NCBI GenBank assembly: GCA_030673345.1
Contig: DAOVJH010000127.1
Span: 1 to 5,262 of the forward strand
Source of the DNA: Pseudomonadota bacterium
Lineage (GTDB): Bacteria > Pseudomonadota > Gammaproteobacteria > SZUA-229
DNA length: 5,262 nt
Direction of reading: 5' to 3'
A program made the translations under genes and the position numbers. Under the pieces are notes generated by a model that was not told the DNA's origin, made no database searches, and saw only the letters and a program-made list of their open reading frames with translations. Below, in pieces: positions 1-5,262 of this stretch. Numbering within the stretch: the first letter of the stretch is position 1; each line of letters begins with the position of its first letter.

Positions 1-153
1 ACAGTCATCAGCAGGTTTGCAATATAAGGTCAGCGGATCACTGATGATGTTTAAGTCCTCGTCCGTGCGAATGCCGGCAAACTGTGACAGGCGATCATAT
101 TTGGGATCAATGCCAAAAGTTTCATAGTCATACCAGTAGATCGAGTTTGTCAT
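1..153 (-). CDS. sbcB: Exodeoxyribonuclease I, N-terminal fragment (cut by window edge)
   Basis: Exonuclease I degrades single-stranded DNA 3' to 5' and acts in the cytoplasm in recombination and mismatch repair. Only the first 51 codons are visible; the gene runs off the left edge without a stop. The N-terminus reads MTNSIYWYDYETFG and continues with SQFAGIRTDEDLN and LYCKPADD. These match the start of E. coli SbcB, which has HDYETFG, AQFAAIRTD and FYCKPADD in the same order and spacing. D9 and E11 of the DYET motif correspond to the metal-binding Asp and Glu of the DEDD exonuclease fold (D15 and E17 in E. coli). The ATG at 151-153 is supported by an AAAGGA ribosome binding site seven bases upstream (minus strand). 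It lies downstream of the cbbO-like gene in the same direction but is separated by 180 bp of repeat-containing DNA, so it probably has its own promoter. Identification is by remembered family motifs, not a search. Confidence 0.93.
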   Translation of the reverse strand, partial: MTNSIYWYDYETFGIDPKYDRLSQFAGIRTDEDLNIISDPLTLYCKPADDC

Positions 154-191
154 GTGTTATTCCTTTCGAGTTTTCCGCAAGTGAACGAAAA

Positions 192-209
192 TAACAAGTT
201 TAACAAGTT
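192..209. repeat. 9-bp direct repeat, two tandem copies
   Basis: TAACAAGTT occurs twice head to tail at 192-200 and 201-209. The second copy overlaps a small palindrome, ACAAG-TT-CTTGT, at 203-214, which runs into the left end of the inverted repeat at 212. It lies about 40-60 bp upstream of the sbcB start on the minus strand. It could be a regulatory site for sbcB or just a remnant of repeat insertion; nothing in the sequence decides between these. Confidence 0.5.
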
Positions 210-211
210 CT

Positions 212-297
212 TGTCATCTTGAGCGTCAGCGATAGATCTTAGCTTTAGTATTTATAATAATGGTGTACAAGATCCTTCACTATCGTTCAGGATGACA
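212..297. repeat. Interspersed 29-bp imperfect inverted repeat (MITE/REP-like)
   Basis: The left arm (212-240) starts TGTCATCTTGAGCG and the right arm (269-297) ends CGTTCAGGATGACA. Comparing one arm with the reverse complement of the other gives 22 matches over 29 positions without gaps. The arms enclose a 28-bp AT-rich centre. TGTCATCCTGAGCG...GATCTT is a familiar dispersed palindromic repeat in the intergenic DNA of many bacteria, so this is very likely one copy of a multi-copy genomic element. It lies between the cbbO-like stop and the sbcB start. Transcribed from the minus strand it would fold into a long hairpin that could stabilise the upstream mRNA 3' end or attenuate read-through into sbcB. 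That role is inference. No transposase gene is present. Confidence 0.8.
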
Positions 298-301
298 TAA
301 A

Positions 302-326
302 ATTTTCCATTTTCCATTTTCCATTT
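302..326. repeat. Heptamer tandem repeat (ATTTTCC, about 3.6 copies)
   Basis: ATTTTCC is repeated exactly three times at 302-322 and followed by a partial ATTT. It begins four bases after the right arm of the inverted repeat and ends eight bases before the stop codon of the cbbO-like gene. Such short heptamer runs mutate by slippage. It has no evident coding role, and it is too short and spacerless to be a CRISPR. Confidence 0.8.
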
Positions 327-333
327 GACGCAG

Positions 334-2490
334 TCACGTCGTAAGCCTTCGGTAAATATCAGAAACCTTAAGTGGTAACTGTGCCACATCACTAATAACA
401 GAATAATTCGCGGCACCATACATATGTGGTAGATAATCACGTGCCTCTTCATCGATCGTTATACAGTAAGAATGGATGCCATCACGATGTGCTTCATATA
501 ATGCCTGCCGGGTATCTTCCACACCGTATTCACCGCGATAGGTGTCATAATCATCGGGTTTGCCGTCGGACAGTGTGATCAGTAATTTTGTCGATGCTTC
601 TATATCGTTAAATATACGGGTCATATGTCGGATGAATACGCCCATGCGTGTGTAATCTTTAGGCTGTATGTTTGAGATGCGGCCCTTGATCTCATCGTTA
701 TATTCTTCTTCAAAAGATTTTATCTTGTATAACTCGCACCGTGTACGGGTTACGCCGGAAAAACCGTAGATAGCGAAGCGGTCACCCAGTATCTGTATCA
801 CTTCAGAAAGCAGGATTAATGATTCACGTTCTGCTTCATTGATCCAGCCTTTGGTCGAGCCGCTCATATCGACCATGAACATGACGGCGACGTTTCTTTC
901 TTCTTTGTGCATCTTGGTGAACAGGCGATCGGTCATCTCCATGCCGCTCTTAACATCGCCGTAAGCTTCAACTAGTGCATCGATATCTATATCATCTCCA
1001 TGAACCTGTTTTTTAAGTAACTTATCTTCACCCCGCAATATTTCAAAAGTACGGCGTAAACTTTTTAACAGGCCTTTGTGTTTTTCCAGGGTATCTGTTA
1101 CGAAATCATCGTATTTTGGTTCGGTCTCAAGCTCGCGCAATACGCACCAGTTCTTATGATAATGCTGACGCTTGAAATTCCACTCGTTGTATAACTCTGC
1201 TCCTTCTTCATGATATGTGCCTTGCCAGACGTCATTCGGGTTGAGTATATCTTCTTCGTATTTTTTTAGGTCGTATTCGCCGGGGCCGGCGGCATGAAGA
1301 TGTTCCGGTGGAATCTCACCAAAATCGACAACGATGGAGGTCATCAGTTGTTTGACGTGGTCGGGTATAGCGATCAGTTCGCCTTCGAGTTCCAGTTCGA
1401 TAATGCCCGGGTTTGTCTGTTGTTCGTTTTCGTTACTATCATTATTTCTGACAGCAAAGGTAGTATCGCTATCGACCTCAGGTTCTTCATCTGGTGTGTC
1501 GCTGTTTTTCTTCATCGACTCTTTGGCCATTTCGCTTAGCGTGATCCGAAAATAGGCCTTTTCTTTTTCGATACGTTTCTGCATGACGTCGGCGACCTGG
1601 TCAAGCTTTAATACCCCCTGGTAACAACAGGACACCGGAAACTGTGTGTCATCGATCAATGACAGGCAATGCAAGGTGTCGTCGATGTCAGCATTTTCAG
1701 CGGATAGTTTGTCTATTACCTTTTGCCAGTTATCATGATGTGTCTGTGTATTGTTATCTGCCGTTTTCTGTTTCAGTATCTGCATGTCACGATACAGGCC
1801 GGGGAGTTCACGCTTGATGTATGCTTCCAGGCGAACCGTTTCCAGTGCTGTTATCTTTTTTAATTGCAGTTCCGGGTCTTTGCAATCAAGTACCTCGTGG
1901 AACGGCAGACGAAAAGTGCCAAACTGAATCTGAGCCCAGAGAAAGGCGACCGTCGCTTTGTAGATTAAAAAATTATCTTTTGATTCTTCCAGCAGGGCTG
2001 TGATTGCCGGAAGAAATATTGTTTCGGTATCGGTGTAAGCGAGGTTGTCTTCTGCTTCGGCTATTTTTAGCTTTCTTCCGGAAAGGCCTTGAACAAACGG
2101 TAATAATACAGATATCTCTTCGTCTAATACTGCGCCACAGGCATTTATGTGCGCAGTATGAACGTAATTATCCAGGTCACGTATAACGGACATCGCAGGG
2201 GTGAGGCCTTTGCGGTCGTAGTTGTCTGTTGCCGTCATGGCCCATGCTTCGACCATATGCTGATCCATGGATTCCAGTGCCCTTATTGAGTTCAGGGTAA
2301 ACTGAAATGCCAGTTCCTCATTGGTGGCAGCGATGCGTTTGCACAGGTTTAAGATGAAATCCTGAGTGCTTCGTGGCTGCTTAACGATGAGCTCTGTGGC
2401 ATCTTCACTTTTGATAAAAGTGAATTCAGCATCGTAGTAAACATCGAGTAAGCTGATGATCTCTTCGAAGGTAAGCGCGGGACGGGGCAT
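334..2490 (-). CDS. cbbO: CbbO/NorD-type von Willebrand factor A protein (adaptor partner of the MoxR-class ATPase)
   Basis: Proteins of this family are VWA-domain adaptors that work with a MoxR-class AAA+ ATPase. CbbO directs CbbQ to inhibited RuBisCO, and NorD is needed for active nitric oxide reductase. Residues 1-320 are a helix-rich N-terminal half without transmembrane segments, ending in a conserved YQG...RIEKEKAYFR stretch (290-314). An acidic, low-complexity linker follows at about 323-362. Residues 434-453 carry the YNEWNF...WCVLRE motif typical of NorD/CbbO. The VWA domain spans about 533-715 with a complete MIDAS metal site: D541, S543 and S545 (DMSGS), T614 (DYTRMG) and D642 (LSDGKPDDYD). 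The start ATG follows the upstream ATPase stop by 26 bp with no clear Shine-Dalgarno, suggesting translation linked to that gene. At 718 aa it is longer than typical NorD proteins and nearer CbbO in size. The cbbO symbol is preferred from the neighbouring CbbQ-like sequence; norD is the alternative. The client is not encoded in the window. Confidence 0.85.
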   Translation of the reverse strand: MPRPALTFEEIISLLDVYYDAEFTFIKSEDATELIVKQPRSTQDFILNLCKRIAATNEELAFQFTLNSIRALESMDQHMVEAWAMTATDNYDRKGLTPAMSVIRDLDNYVHTAHINACGAVLDEEISVLLPFVQGLSGRKLKIAEAEDNLAYTDTETIFLPAITALLEESKDNFLIYKATVAFLWAQIQFGTFRLPFHEVLDCKDPELQLKKITALETVRLEAYIKRELPGLYRDMQILKQKTADNNTQTHHDNWQKVIDKLSAENADIDDTLHCLSLIDDTQFPVSCCYQGVLKLDQVADVMQKRIEKEKAYFRITLSEMAKESMKKNSDTPDEEPEVDSDTTFAVRNNDSNENEQQTNPGIIELELEGELIAIPDHVKQLMTSIVVDFGEIPPEHLHAAGPGEYDLKKYEEDILNPNDVWQGTYHEEGAELYNEWNFKRQHYHKNWCVLRELETEPKYDDFVTDTLEKHKGLLKSLRRTFEILRGEDKLLKKQVHGDDIDIDALVEAYGDVKSGMEMTDRLFTKMHKEERNVAVMFMVDMSGSTKGWINEAERESLILLSEVIQILGDRFAIYGFSGVTRTRCELYKIKSFEEEYNDEIKGRISNIQPKDYTRMGVFIRHMTRIFNDIEASTKLLITLSDGKPDDYDTYRGEYGVEDTRQALYEAHRDGIHSYCITIDEEARDYLPHMYGAANYSVISDVAQLPLKVSDIYRRLTT

Positions 2491-2516
2491 GTTTTACAGG
2501 TTTTGCTCTAGCAGCT

Positions 2517-3329
2517 TTAAAACAATGAAGATGATAATTCGTGCATGGCAACCATCATGTCAGCATCGTCTGTGATGGCCTGCGAGATAGCCGTCTTGCA
2601 GGCGGTGACAGGTGAAATACCTTCGTGGATTAGTTTTGCGGCATGAACCAGTAACCGTGTGGAAGCGCCTTCATCCAGTCCGCTGCCTTTGAGGTCGCGT
2701 GTCATGTGTGCAAACTTGACCAGGTGACCAGCCGTGGCAGCATCGATACCGGTTTCTTTGATAATGATCTCGGCTTCTAAGGCAGCATCGGGGTAATCAA
2801 ACTCGAGCGCAACAAAACGCTGACGCGTGCTTTGCTTCAAGTCCTTCATCACGCTCTGATAACCCGGGTTGTATGAGATAGCCAAACAAAAGTCTGGTGT
2901 TGCTTCAATTATTTCGCCAACTTTTTCCATGGGTAATACGCGGCGGTCATCAGCCAGCGGGTGGATTACCACGGTAGTGTCTTTGCGTGCTTCGACGATC
3001 TCGTCAAGGTAACAGATGGCGCCGTTGCGTACCGAGCGTGCGAGTGGGCCGTCGACCCAGACCGTCTCACCACCGGAGATTAGAAATCGGCCGACAAGGT
3101 CAGAAGCAGTTAGATCATCATGGCAGGAAACGGTAATCAGTGGCCGCTTGAGGCGCCATGCCATGTGTTCCATAAACCGTGTTTTGCCACAGCCAGTTGG
3201 GCCTTTTAATAAAATCGGCAACGCCTGTTTATAGGCGGCTTCAAAGATGGCGATCTCATCACCGACGGACTGGTAATAAGGTTCATCTTTGATGAAGTAT
3301 TCTTCGGGTTTTAAAGCTTTGCTTTGCAT
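2517..3329 (-). CDS. cbbQ: CbbQ/NorQ-type MoxR-class AAA+ ATPase
   Basis: This is a cytoplasmic AAA+ ATPase of the CbbQ/NirQ/NorQ/GvpN group. In CbbQO it forms the hexameric motor that remodels inhibited RuBisCO. With the ATG at 3327-3329 the protein has 270 aa, the usual CbbQ length. Walker A is GPTGCGKT (43-50), Walker B is ICYLDE with D109 and E110, sensor 1 is N154 in ISYNPGYQS, and R169/R171 in STRQRF are arginine-finger candidates. The family signatures EPYY (16-19), TASDLVGR (74-81), [13 protein letters not shown] (113-125) and [10 protein letters not shown] in the C-terminal helical domain are intact. A TTG 39 bases upstream would extend it to 283 aa. It is rejected because homologs begin near M1 of the 270-aa form and the likely promoter places the transcript start downstream of the TTG. 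Neither start has a good Shine-Dalgarno. It is followed after 26 bp by its VWA partner. NorQ is the alternative name; the symbol is chosen by overall resemblance recalled from memory. Confidence 0.88.
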   Translation of the reverse strand: MQSKALKPEEYFIKDEPYYQSVGDEIAIFEAAYKQALPILLKGPTGCGKTRFMEHMAWRLKRPLITVSCHDDLTASDLVGRFLISGGETVWVDGPLARSVRNGAICYLDEIVEARKDTTVVIHPLADDRRVLPMEKVGEIIEATPDFCLAISYNPGYQSVMKDLKQSTRQRFVALEFDYPDAALEAEIIIKETGIDAATAGHLVKFAHMTRDLKGSGLDEGASTRLLVHAAKLIHEGISPVTACKTAISQAITDDADMMVAMHELSSSLF

Positions 3330-3358
3330 AGTTTTTTTATGAAGGTTAAGTTGCTTGT

Positions 3359-3387
3359 ATTTGACCAAATGTTAAGTCTGTTGTCGA
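3359..3387 (-). promoter_or_regulatory. Putative sigma70 promoter for the cbbQ-cbbO pair
   Basis: On the minus strand, TCGACA (3382-3387, 5 of 6 to the -35 consensus) and TCAAAT (3359-3364, 4 of 6 to the -10 consensus) are separated by exactly 17 bp. Transcription would begin near 3352, giving a leader of about 23 bases before the ATG at 3329. This supports that ATG over the upstream TTG. The 93-bp gap from rlmM leaves room for such a separate promoter, though read-through from rlmM is also possible because no hairpin terminator is visible between them. Prediction by eye only. Confidence 0.4.
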
Positions 3388-3422
3388 ATCTGAAAAAATA
3401 ATAACGATTTATATGTGGGTAT

Positions 3423-4484
3423 TTATTTTTCAGTCGTTATGCAGACCGTTATCTCTTCGCGGTCGTGATACAGGTGTTTTGCCTGAATAGTGTGTTTGAT
3501 GTTCGCTTCTGTCAGGTTTTGATGGAGCAGGTCGATGCATTCATGCACCGTTGCCAGGCGTTTTTTCATCGGCAGTTTTAAATTGAATATCGCATGTGTG
3601 CATTGCCTGTTGCTCAACCAGCGAGCGATCAAACGGCTGACATGCAGCGGTCTTTCGGCCATGTCGCAGACCAGCCAGTCGACCTGTTTCTTCGGCGCGT
3701 AGGTAAAGGCATCGGTTCTTAGATGTTCGACCATGCCGGTTTTCATCAGCTCGTCATCCATAGGGCCATTGTCGATGGCAGTGACCAGGCAGTCGCGCTT
3801 TACGAATTGCCACGTCCAGCCACCTGGGGCTGCACCCAGATCAACCACCGTCATGCCGTTTTTTATTAATGTTGTTTGTTGCTGTGGTGATAGGAACCAG
3901 TGTATGGCTTCTTCCATTTTTAGTGTGGAACGGCTTGGTGCTTTTCCCGGCATTTTTAACCGCATGATGCCCATGTTGTCAGCTGAACTGTTATCGATCG
4001 GAGCAATGCCAATGGTTACGTGGAGCGAGTCGGTAAAGAACAGGTGTAAGCACCATCTTGCATGAGCAGATAATAAACAGTTCTTTTTTAGAGCACTGAC
4101 AAGATGCGGCCTGAACTGTTTGCAGAATTTGCTGAGTGATTTCCCTTCGTTAGTATCAGGGTAATCCAGTTCTACATCAGCAAAAGTATCAGCGAAGCCT
4201 TTTATTGCGTCAAGGATGTCTGGTATCCGATTAGTCTCTGGCAAACTGAGTGGGTTTTTATCGCAGGCGAACCATTGGCGGGTAAAAATTAACTGCTGAA
4301 AATTGATTTTTGTTATCAGGTCATGAGTGTTTAATTCACTACTGCTAACCAGGGACACGTAAGCTGATGATTCATTGGTTTGGATGTAAGCTGGAAACGA
4401 CTGTTGATTGGCCTGCTCCATGATCTCACCGGCACATTCTTTCTCGAAACCCGGGCGGCACAGCAGTACTATCTGGTTGAACAT
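3423..4484 (-). CDS. rlmM: 23S rRNA (cytidine(2498)-2'-O)-methyltransferase RlmM
   Basis: RlmM uses S-adenosylmethionine to methylate the ribose 2'-OH of C2498 in 23S rRNA (E. coli numbering), in the cytoplasm during ribosome assembly. The 353-aa protein is close to the 366 aa of E. coli RlmM (YgdE) and matches its landmarks in order. These are the N-terminal LLCRPGFEKECAGEI (7-21), DYPDTNEGKSLSKFC (107-121), and MRLKMPGKAPSRSTLKMEEA (174-193). The Rossmann methyltransferase domain follows, with SAM motif I DLGAAPGGWT (215-224), IDNGPM (237-242), CDMAERP (273-279), FNLKLPMKKR (300-309) and LYHDREEITV (338-347). By analogy with RrmJ-type enzymes the K-D-K-E catalytic tetrad would be K189, D274, K303 and E343. 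The N-terminal part (about 1-170) corresponds to the THUMP-like RNA-binding region. The gene is divergent from ibaG, and its ATG lies only 89 bp from the ibaG ATG. No strong Shine-Dalgarno precedes it (a weak CGGAAT lies about 9 bases away). Confidence 0.95.
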   Translation of the reverse strand: MFNQIVLLCRPGFEKECAGEIMEQANQQSFPAYIQTNESSAYVSLVSSSELNTHDLITKINFQQLIFTRQWFACDKNPLSLPETNRIPDILDAIKGFADTFADVELDYPDTNEGKSLSKFCKQFRPHLVSALKKNCLLSAHARWCLHLFFTDSLHVTIGIAPIDNSSADNMGIMRLKMPGKAPSRSTLKMEEAIHWFLSPQQQTTLIKNGMTVVDLGAAPGGWTWQFVKRDCLVTAIDNGPMDDELMKTGMVEHLRTDAFTYAPKKQVDWLVCDMAERPLHVSRLIARWLSNRQCTHAIFNLKLPMKKRLATVHECIDLLHQNLTEANIKHTIQAKHLYHDREEITVCITTEK

Positions 4485-4488
4485 AATA

Positions 4489-4521
4489 ATTATAATTCCG
4501 CTACTGAAAGTAGGGTGTCAA
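4489..4521 (-). promoter_or_regulatory. Putative rlmM promoter very close to the start codon
   Basis: The minus strand has a perfect TTGACA (-35) at 4516-4521. Downstream the possible -10 elements are AATTAT (4492-4497, 18-bp spacing, 4 of 6) or a perfect TATAAT (4489-4494) at a poor 21-bp spacing. Either would place the transcript start almost at the ATG (4484), implying a leaderless or nearly leaderless mRNA. A weaker upstream alternative (TTGCGA, 16 bp, CATGAT) would give a normal leader. The spacer contains a small palindrome, CTACT-GAA-AGTAG (4501-4513). Predicted by eye. Confidence 0.35.
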
Positions 4522-4543
4522 AATCATGCTGGCGTTGTAACAT
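4515..4543 (+). promoter_or_regulatory. Putative ibaG promoter
   Basis: GTGTCA (4515-4520, 4 of 6 to the -35 consensus) and TAACAT (4538-4543, 4 of 6 to the -10 consensus) have 17-bp spacing. The start of transcription would be near 4550, about 24 bases before the ibaG ATG. The -35 overlaps, on the opposite strand, the TTGACA proposed for rlmM, so the two genes may share one back-to-back promoter region. Weak matches, predicted by eye. Confidence 0.3.
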
Positions 4544-4573
4544 ATCGCAATAATTTATCGTCTTGAGAGTGTT

Positions 4574-4813
4574 ATGGAAACAAGTGAAGTAAAAAGTATT
4601 ATCGAAGCTGGTATAGATGGCTGTGAAGCTACGGTAACAGCGGACGGCAGTAAGTATACCGCAATCGTTGTGTCAGATGAGTTTGAAGGTAAAACGATGG
4701 TGGCTGAACAGAAGATGGTTTATGCGCTGGTGAATGAACATATCCAGAGTGGGGCGATTCATGCTCTGACCATCAAAGCTTATACGAAGTCAGAGTGGGC
4801 GGAAAAGCAGTAA
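4574..4813 (+). CDS. ibaG: BolA-family protein IbaG (YrbA-like)
   Basis: BolA-family proteins are small class II KH-like proteins that partner with monothiol glutaredoxins in [2Fe-2S] cluster handling; IbaG is the acid-stress-linked member. The 79-aa sequence is full length for IbaG (about 84-89 aa in E. coli). It matches the family through ADGSKYTAIVVS (23-34), FEGK (37-40), a QKMVYALVNEHI stretch (46-57) and the C-terminal signature IHALTIKAYTKSEW (62-75). H63 is the invariant BolA histidine. Position 27 is lysine where IbaG proteins commonly have histidine (DGSHF), a loop residue considered a possible second cluster ligand. A short purine-rich GAGAG (4565-4569) just upstream can serve as ribosome binding site, with tight spacing of four bases. 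The usual neighbour murA is absent; the flanking genes are divergent rlmM and convergent suhB, so it appears to be a single-gene transcript. Confidence 0.92.
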   Translation: METSEVKSIIEAGIDGCEATVTADGSKYTAIVVSDEFEGKTMVAEQKMVYALVNEHIQSGAIHALTIKAYTKSEWAEKQ

Positions 4814-4888
4814 AAAGTGAATAATTTTCAGTTCTTGAATCAGAGTGGCTGCTGTTGAGCCAAAGGAGACATAAGCGTTCACTATTCA

Positions 4889-4969
4889 CCCTCTCCCTCT
4901 GGGAGAGGGCCGGGGTGAGGGTATCAACAAAAACGCCCTCATCCTAACCTTCTCCCAGAGGGAGAAGGG
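4889..4969. repeat. Paired REP-like palindrome (BIME-like)
   Basis: Two related units face each other: 4889-4921 and 4936-4969, separated by 14 bp. Each unit contains its own perfect 9-bp hairpin with a 3-base loop. The first is CCCTCTCCC-TCT-GGGAGAGGG (4889-4909) and the second CCTTCTCCC-AGA-GGGAGAAGG (4948-4968). A GGGGTGAGGG or CCCTCATCCTAA tail lies on the inner side of each. The whole block can also fold as one long imperfect hairpin. CCCTCTCCC...GGGTGAGGG is a well-known dispersed intergenic repeat in gammaproteobacteria, so this is very likely one of many genomic copies. It lies between the convergent ibaG and suhB stops, a usual place for such elements. It may stabilise both mRNA 3' ends or aid termination; that role is inference. 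Confidence 0.88.
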
Positions 4970-4981
4970 ACTGAAAAGCAG

Positions 4982-5007
4982 TGTCTGCTTATGGCCGTAA
5001 GCAGGCA
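4982..5007 (+). terminator. Terminator-like hairpin between convergent ibaG and suhB
   Basis: TGTCTGCTTA and TAAGCAGGCA form a 10-bp stem (one G-U pair on the plus strand) around the 6-base loop TGGCCG. On the plus strand it is followed by GTTATTATTT, a moderately T-rich tail, so it fits as a terminator for ibaG. On the minus strand the stem has one C-A mismatch and no T-run follows, so for suhB it would be weaker. It lies four bases beyond the suhB stop codon. Confidence 0.45.
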
Positions 5008-5011
5008 GTTA

Positions 5012-5262
5012 TTATTTAAGGTAATTACTGTTAGCAACTTTTTCCTGAATGATCTTTATCATCTCAGGAAAAACTTTGGGTGCGGCGGCGATGATGTCAC
5101 CGCTTTCCAGATACCCGTCTTTATTCTCAAAATCGCTGACGATACCGCCGGCTTCTCTTACGATGAGTGCGCCAGCAGCGATATCCCATGCTTTCAGGTT
5201 GAATTCCCAGAAACCATCGATACGGCCAGCGGCCAGCCAGGCAAGGTCCAGTGCGGCTGAGC
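5012..5262 (-). CDS. suhB: Inositol-1-monophosphatase SuhB type, C-terminal fragment (cut by window edge)
   Basis: Inositol monophosphatases are Mg2+-dependent phosphatases of the FIG superfamily. In gammaproteobacteria SuhB also binds the NusA/RNA polymerase complex and supports rRNA antitermination. The last 82 codons and the TAA stop (5012-5014) are visible; the 5' part lies beyond the right edge. The fragment begins SAALDLAWLAAGRIDGFWE, then LKAWDIAAGALIVREAGGIVSDF and SGDIIAAAPKVFPEM. These align with E. coli SuhB segments SAALDLAYVAAGRVDGFFE, WDFAAGELLVREAGG and GNIVAGNPRV. The Asp of the WD-x-AAG motif (fragment residue 26) is the conserved metal- and substrate-binding residue. It is convergent with ibaG. 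Another FIG-family phosphatase such as CysQ is less likely because the SuhB-specific wording is so close. Confidence 0.9.
   Translation of the reverse strand, partial: SAALDLAWLAAGRIDGFWEFNLKAWDIAAGALIVREAGGIVSDFENKDGYLESGDIIAAAPKVFPEMIKIIQEKVANSNYLK

Noticed and set aside
212..297. Insertion sequence remnant with a transposase
   Set aside because: The space between the arms is 28 bp with no coding content, so only a non-coding repeat can be claimed.
302..326. Possible CRISPR or iteron array
   Set aside because: The units are 7 bp with no spacers and fewer than four copies; no cas or replication gene is near.
252..452. 66-codon minus-strand open frame overlapping the end of the cbbO-like gene
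   Set aside because: It overlaps the VWA C-terminus in another frame and runs through the repeat DNA; its composition is not protein-like and no ribosome binding site was seen.
1294..1555. Two overlapping plus-strand open frames with hydrophobic stretches
   Set aside because: Both are antisense to the cbbO-like gene, over the acidic linker; the apparent hydrophobic segments are the complement of acidic and polar codons.
2517..3329. Gas vesicle protein GvpN as the identity of the ATPase
   Set aside because: GvpN shares the fold, but the partner VWA protein of CbbO/NorD type and the EPYY...TASDLVGR...[13 protein letters not shown] signatures fit CbbQ/NorQ, and no gvp genes are present.
3733..4065. 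110-codon open frame on the plus strand inside rlmM
   Set aside because: It is the antisense of a well-conserved RlmM methyltransferase domain and has no family resemblance.
4991..5260. 89-codon open frame on the plus strand at the right end
   Set aside because: It lies wholly antisense to a clearly recognisable SuhB C-terminus, has no ribosome binding site, and its translation resembles no family I know.

Overview
The window looks like chromosomal DNA from a gammaproteobacterium of moderate G+C (mid-40s percent by eye). The exonuclease I, RlmM, IbaG and SuhB proteins all resemble their gammaproteobacterial versions, and rlmM and ibaG are typical of that class. The central CbbQ/CbbO-type pair is most familiar from chemolithoautotrophs (sulfur oxidisers, nitrifiers) and denitrifiers. 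A sulfur-oxidising or related autotrophic gammaproteobacterium is therefore plausible, but no RuBisCO, nitric oxide reductase or sulfur gene is in view to confirm it.

Layout from left to right. Positions 1-153 (minus) hold the first 51 codons of sbcB (exodeoxyribonuclease I), cut by the window edge. Positions 154-333 are non-coding and contain a 9-bp direct repeat, a 29-bp imperfect inverted repeat (212-297) and a heptamer tandem repeat (302-326). Next come two adjacent minus-strand genes: a 718-aa von Willebrand factor A protein of the CbbO/NorD type (334-2490), and upstream of it a 270-aa MoxR-class AAA+ ATPase of the CbbQ/NorQ type (2517-3329). Upstream of these, also on minus, is rlmM (3423-4484), a 23S rRNA 2'-O-methyltransferase. 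A short divergent promoter region separates rlmM from plus-strand ibaG (4574-4813), a BolA-family protein. Positions 4814-5011 are non-coding, with a paired REP-like palindrome (4889-4969) and a terminator-like hairpin (4982-5007). The window ends in the C-terminal 82 codons of a suhB-type inositol monophosphatase (5012-5262, minus), convergent with ibaG.

Functionally, the only evident cooperating unit is the AAA+/VWA pair. In characterised CbbQO complexes the hexameric ATPase supplies remodelling force and the VWA protein is the adaptor that recognises the client (inhibited RuBisCO). NorQ/NorD acts in maturation or activation of nitric oxide reductase. Here the pair sits among housekeeping genes with no client gene within the window, so its substrate is open. 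The other genes (DNA repair, rRNA modification, Fe-S or redox-linked BolA protein, inositol phosphatase/NusG-linked SuhB) are unrelated housekeeping functions.
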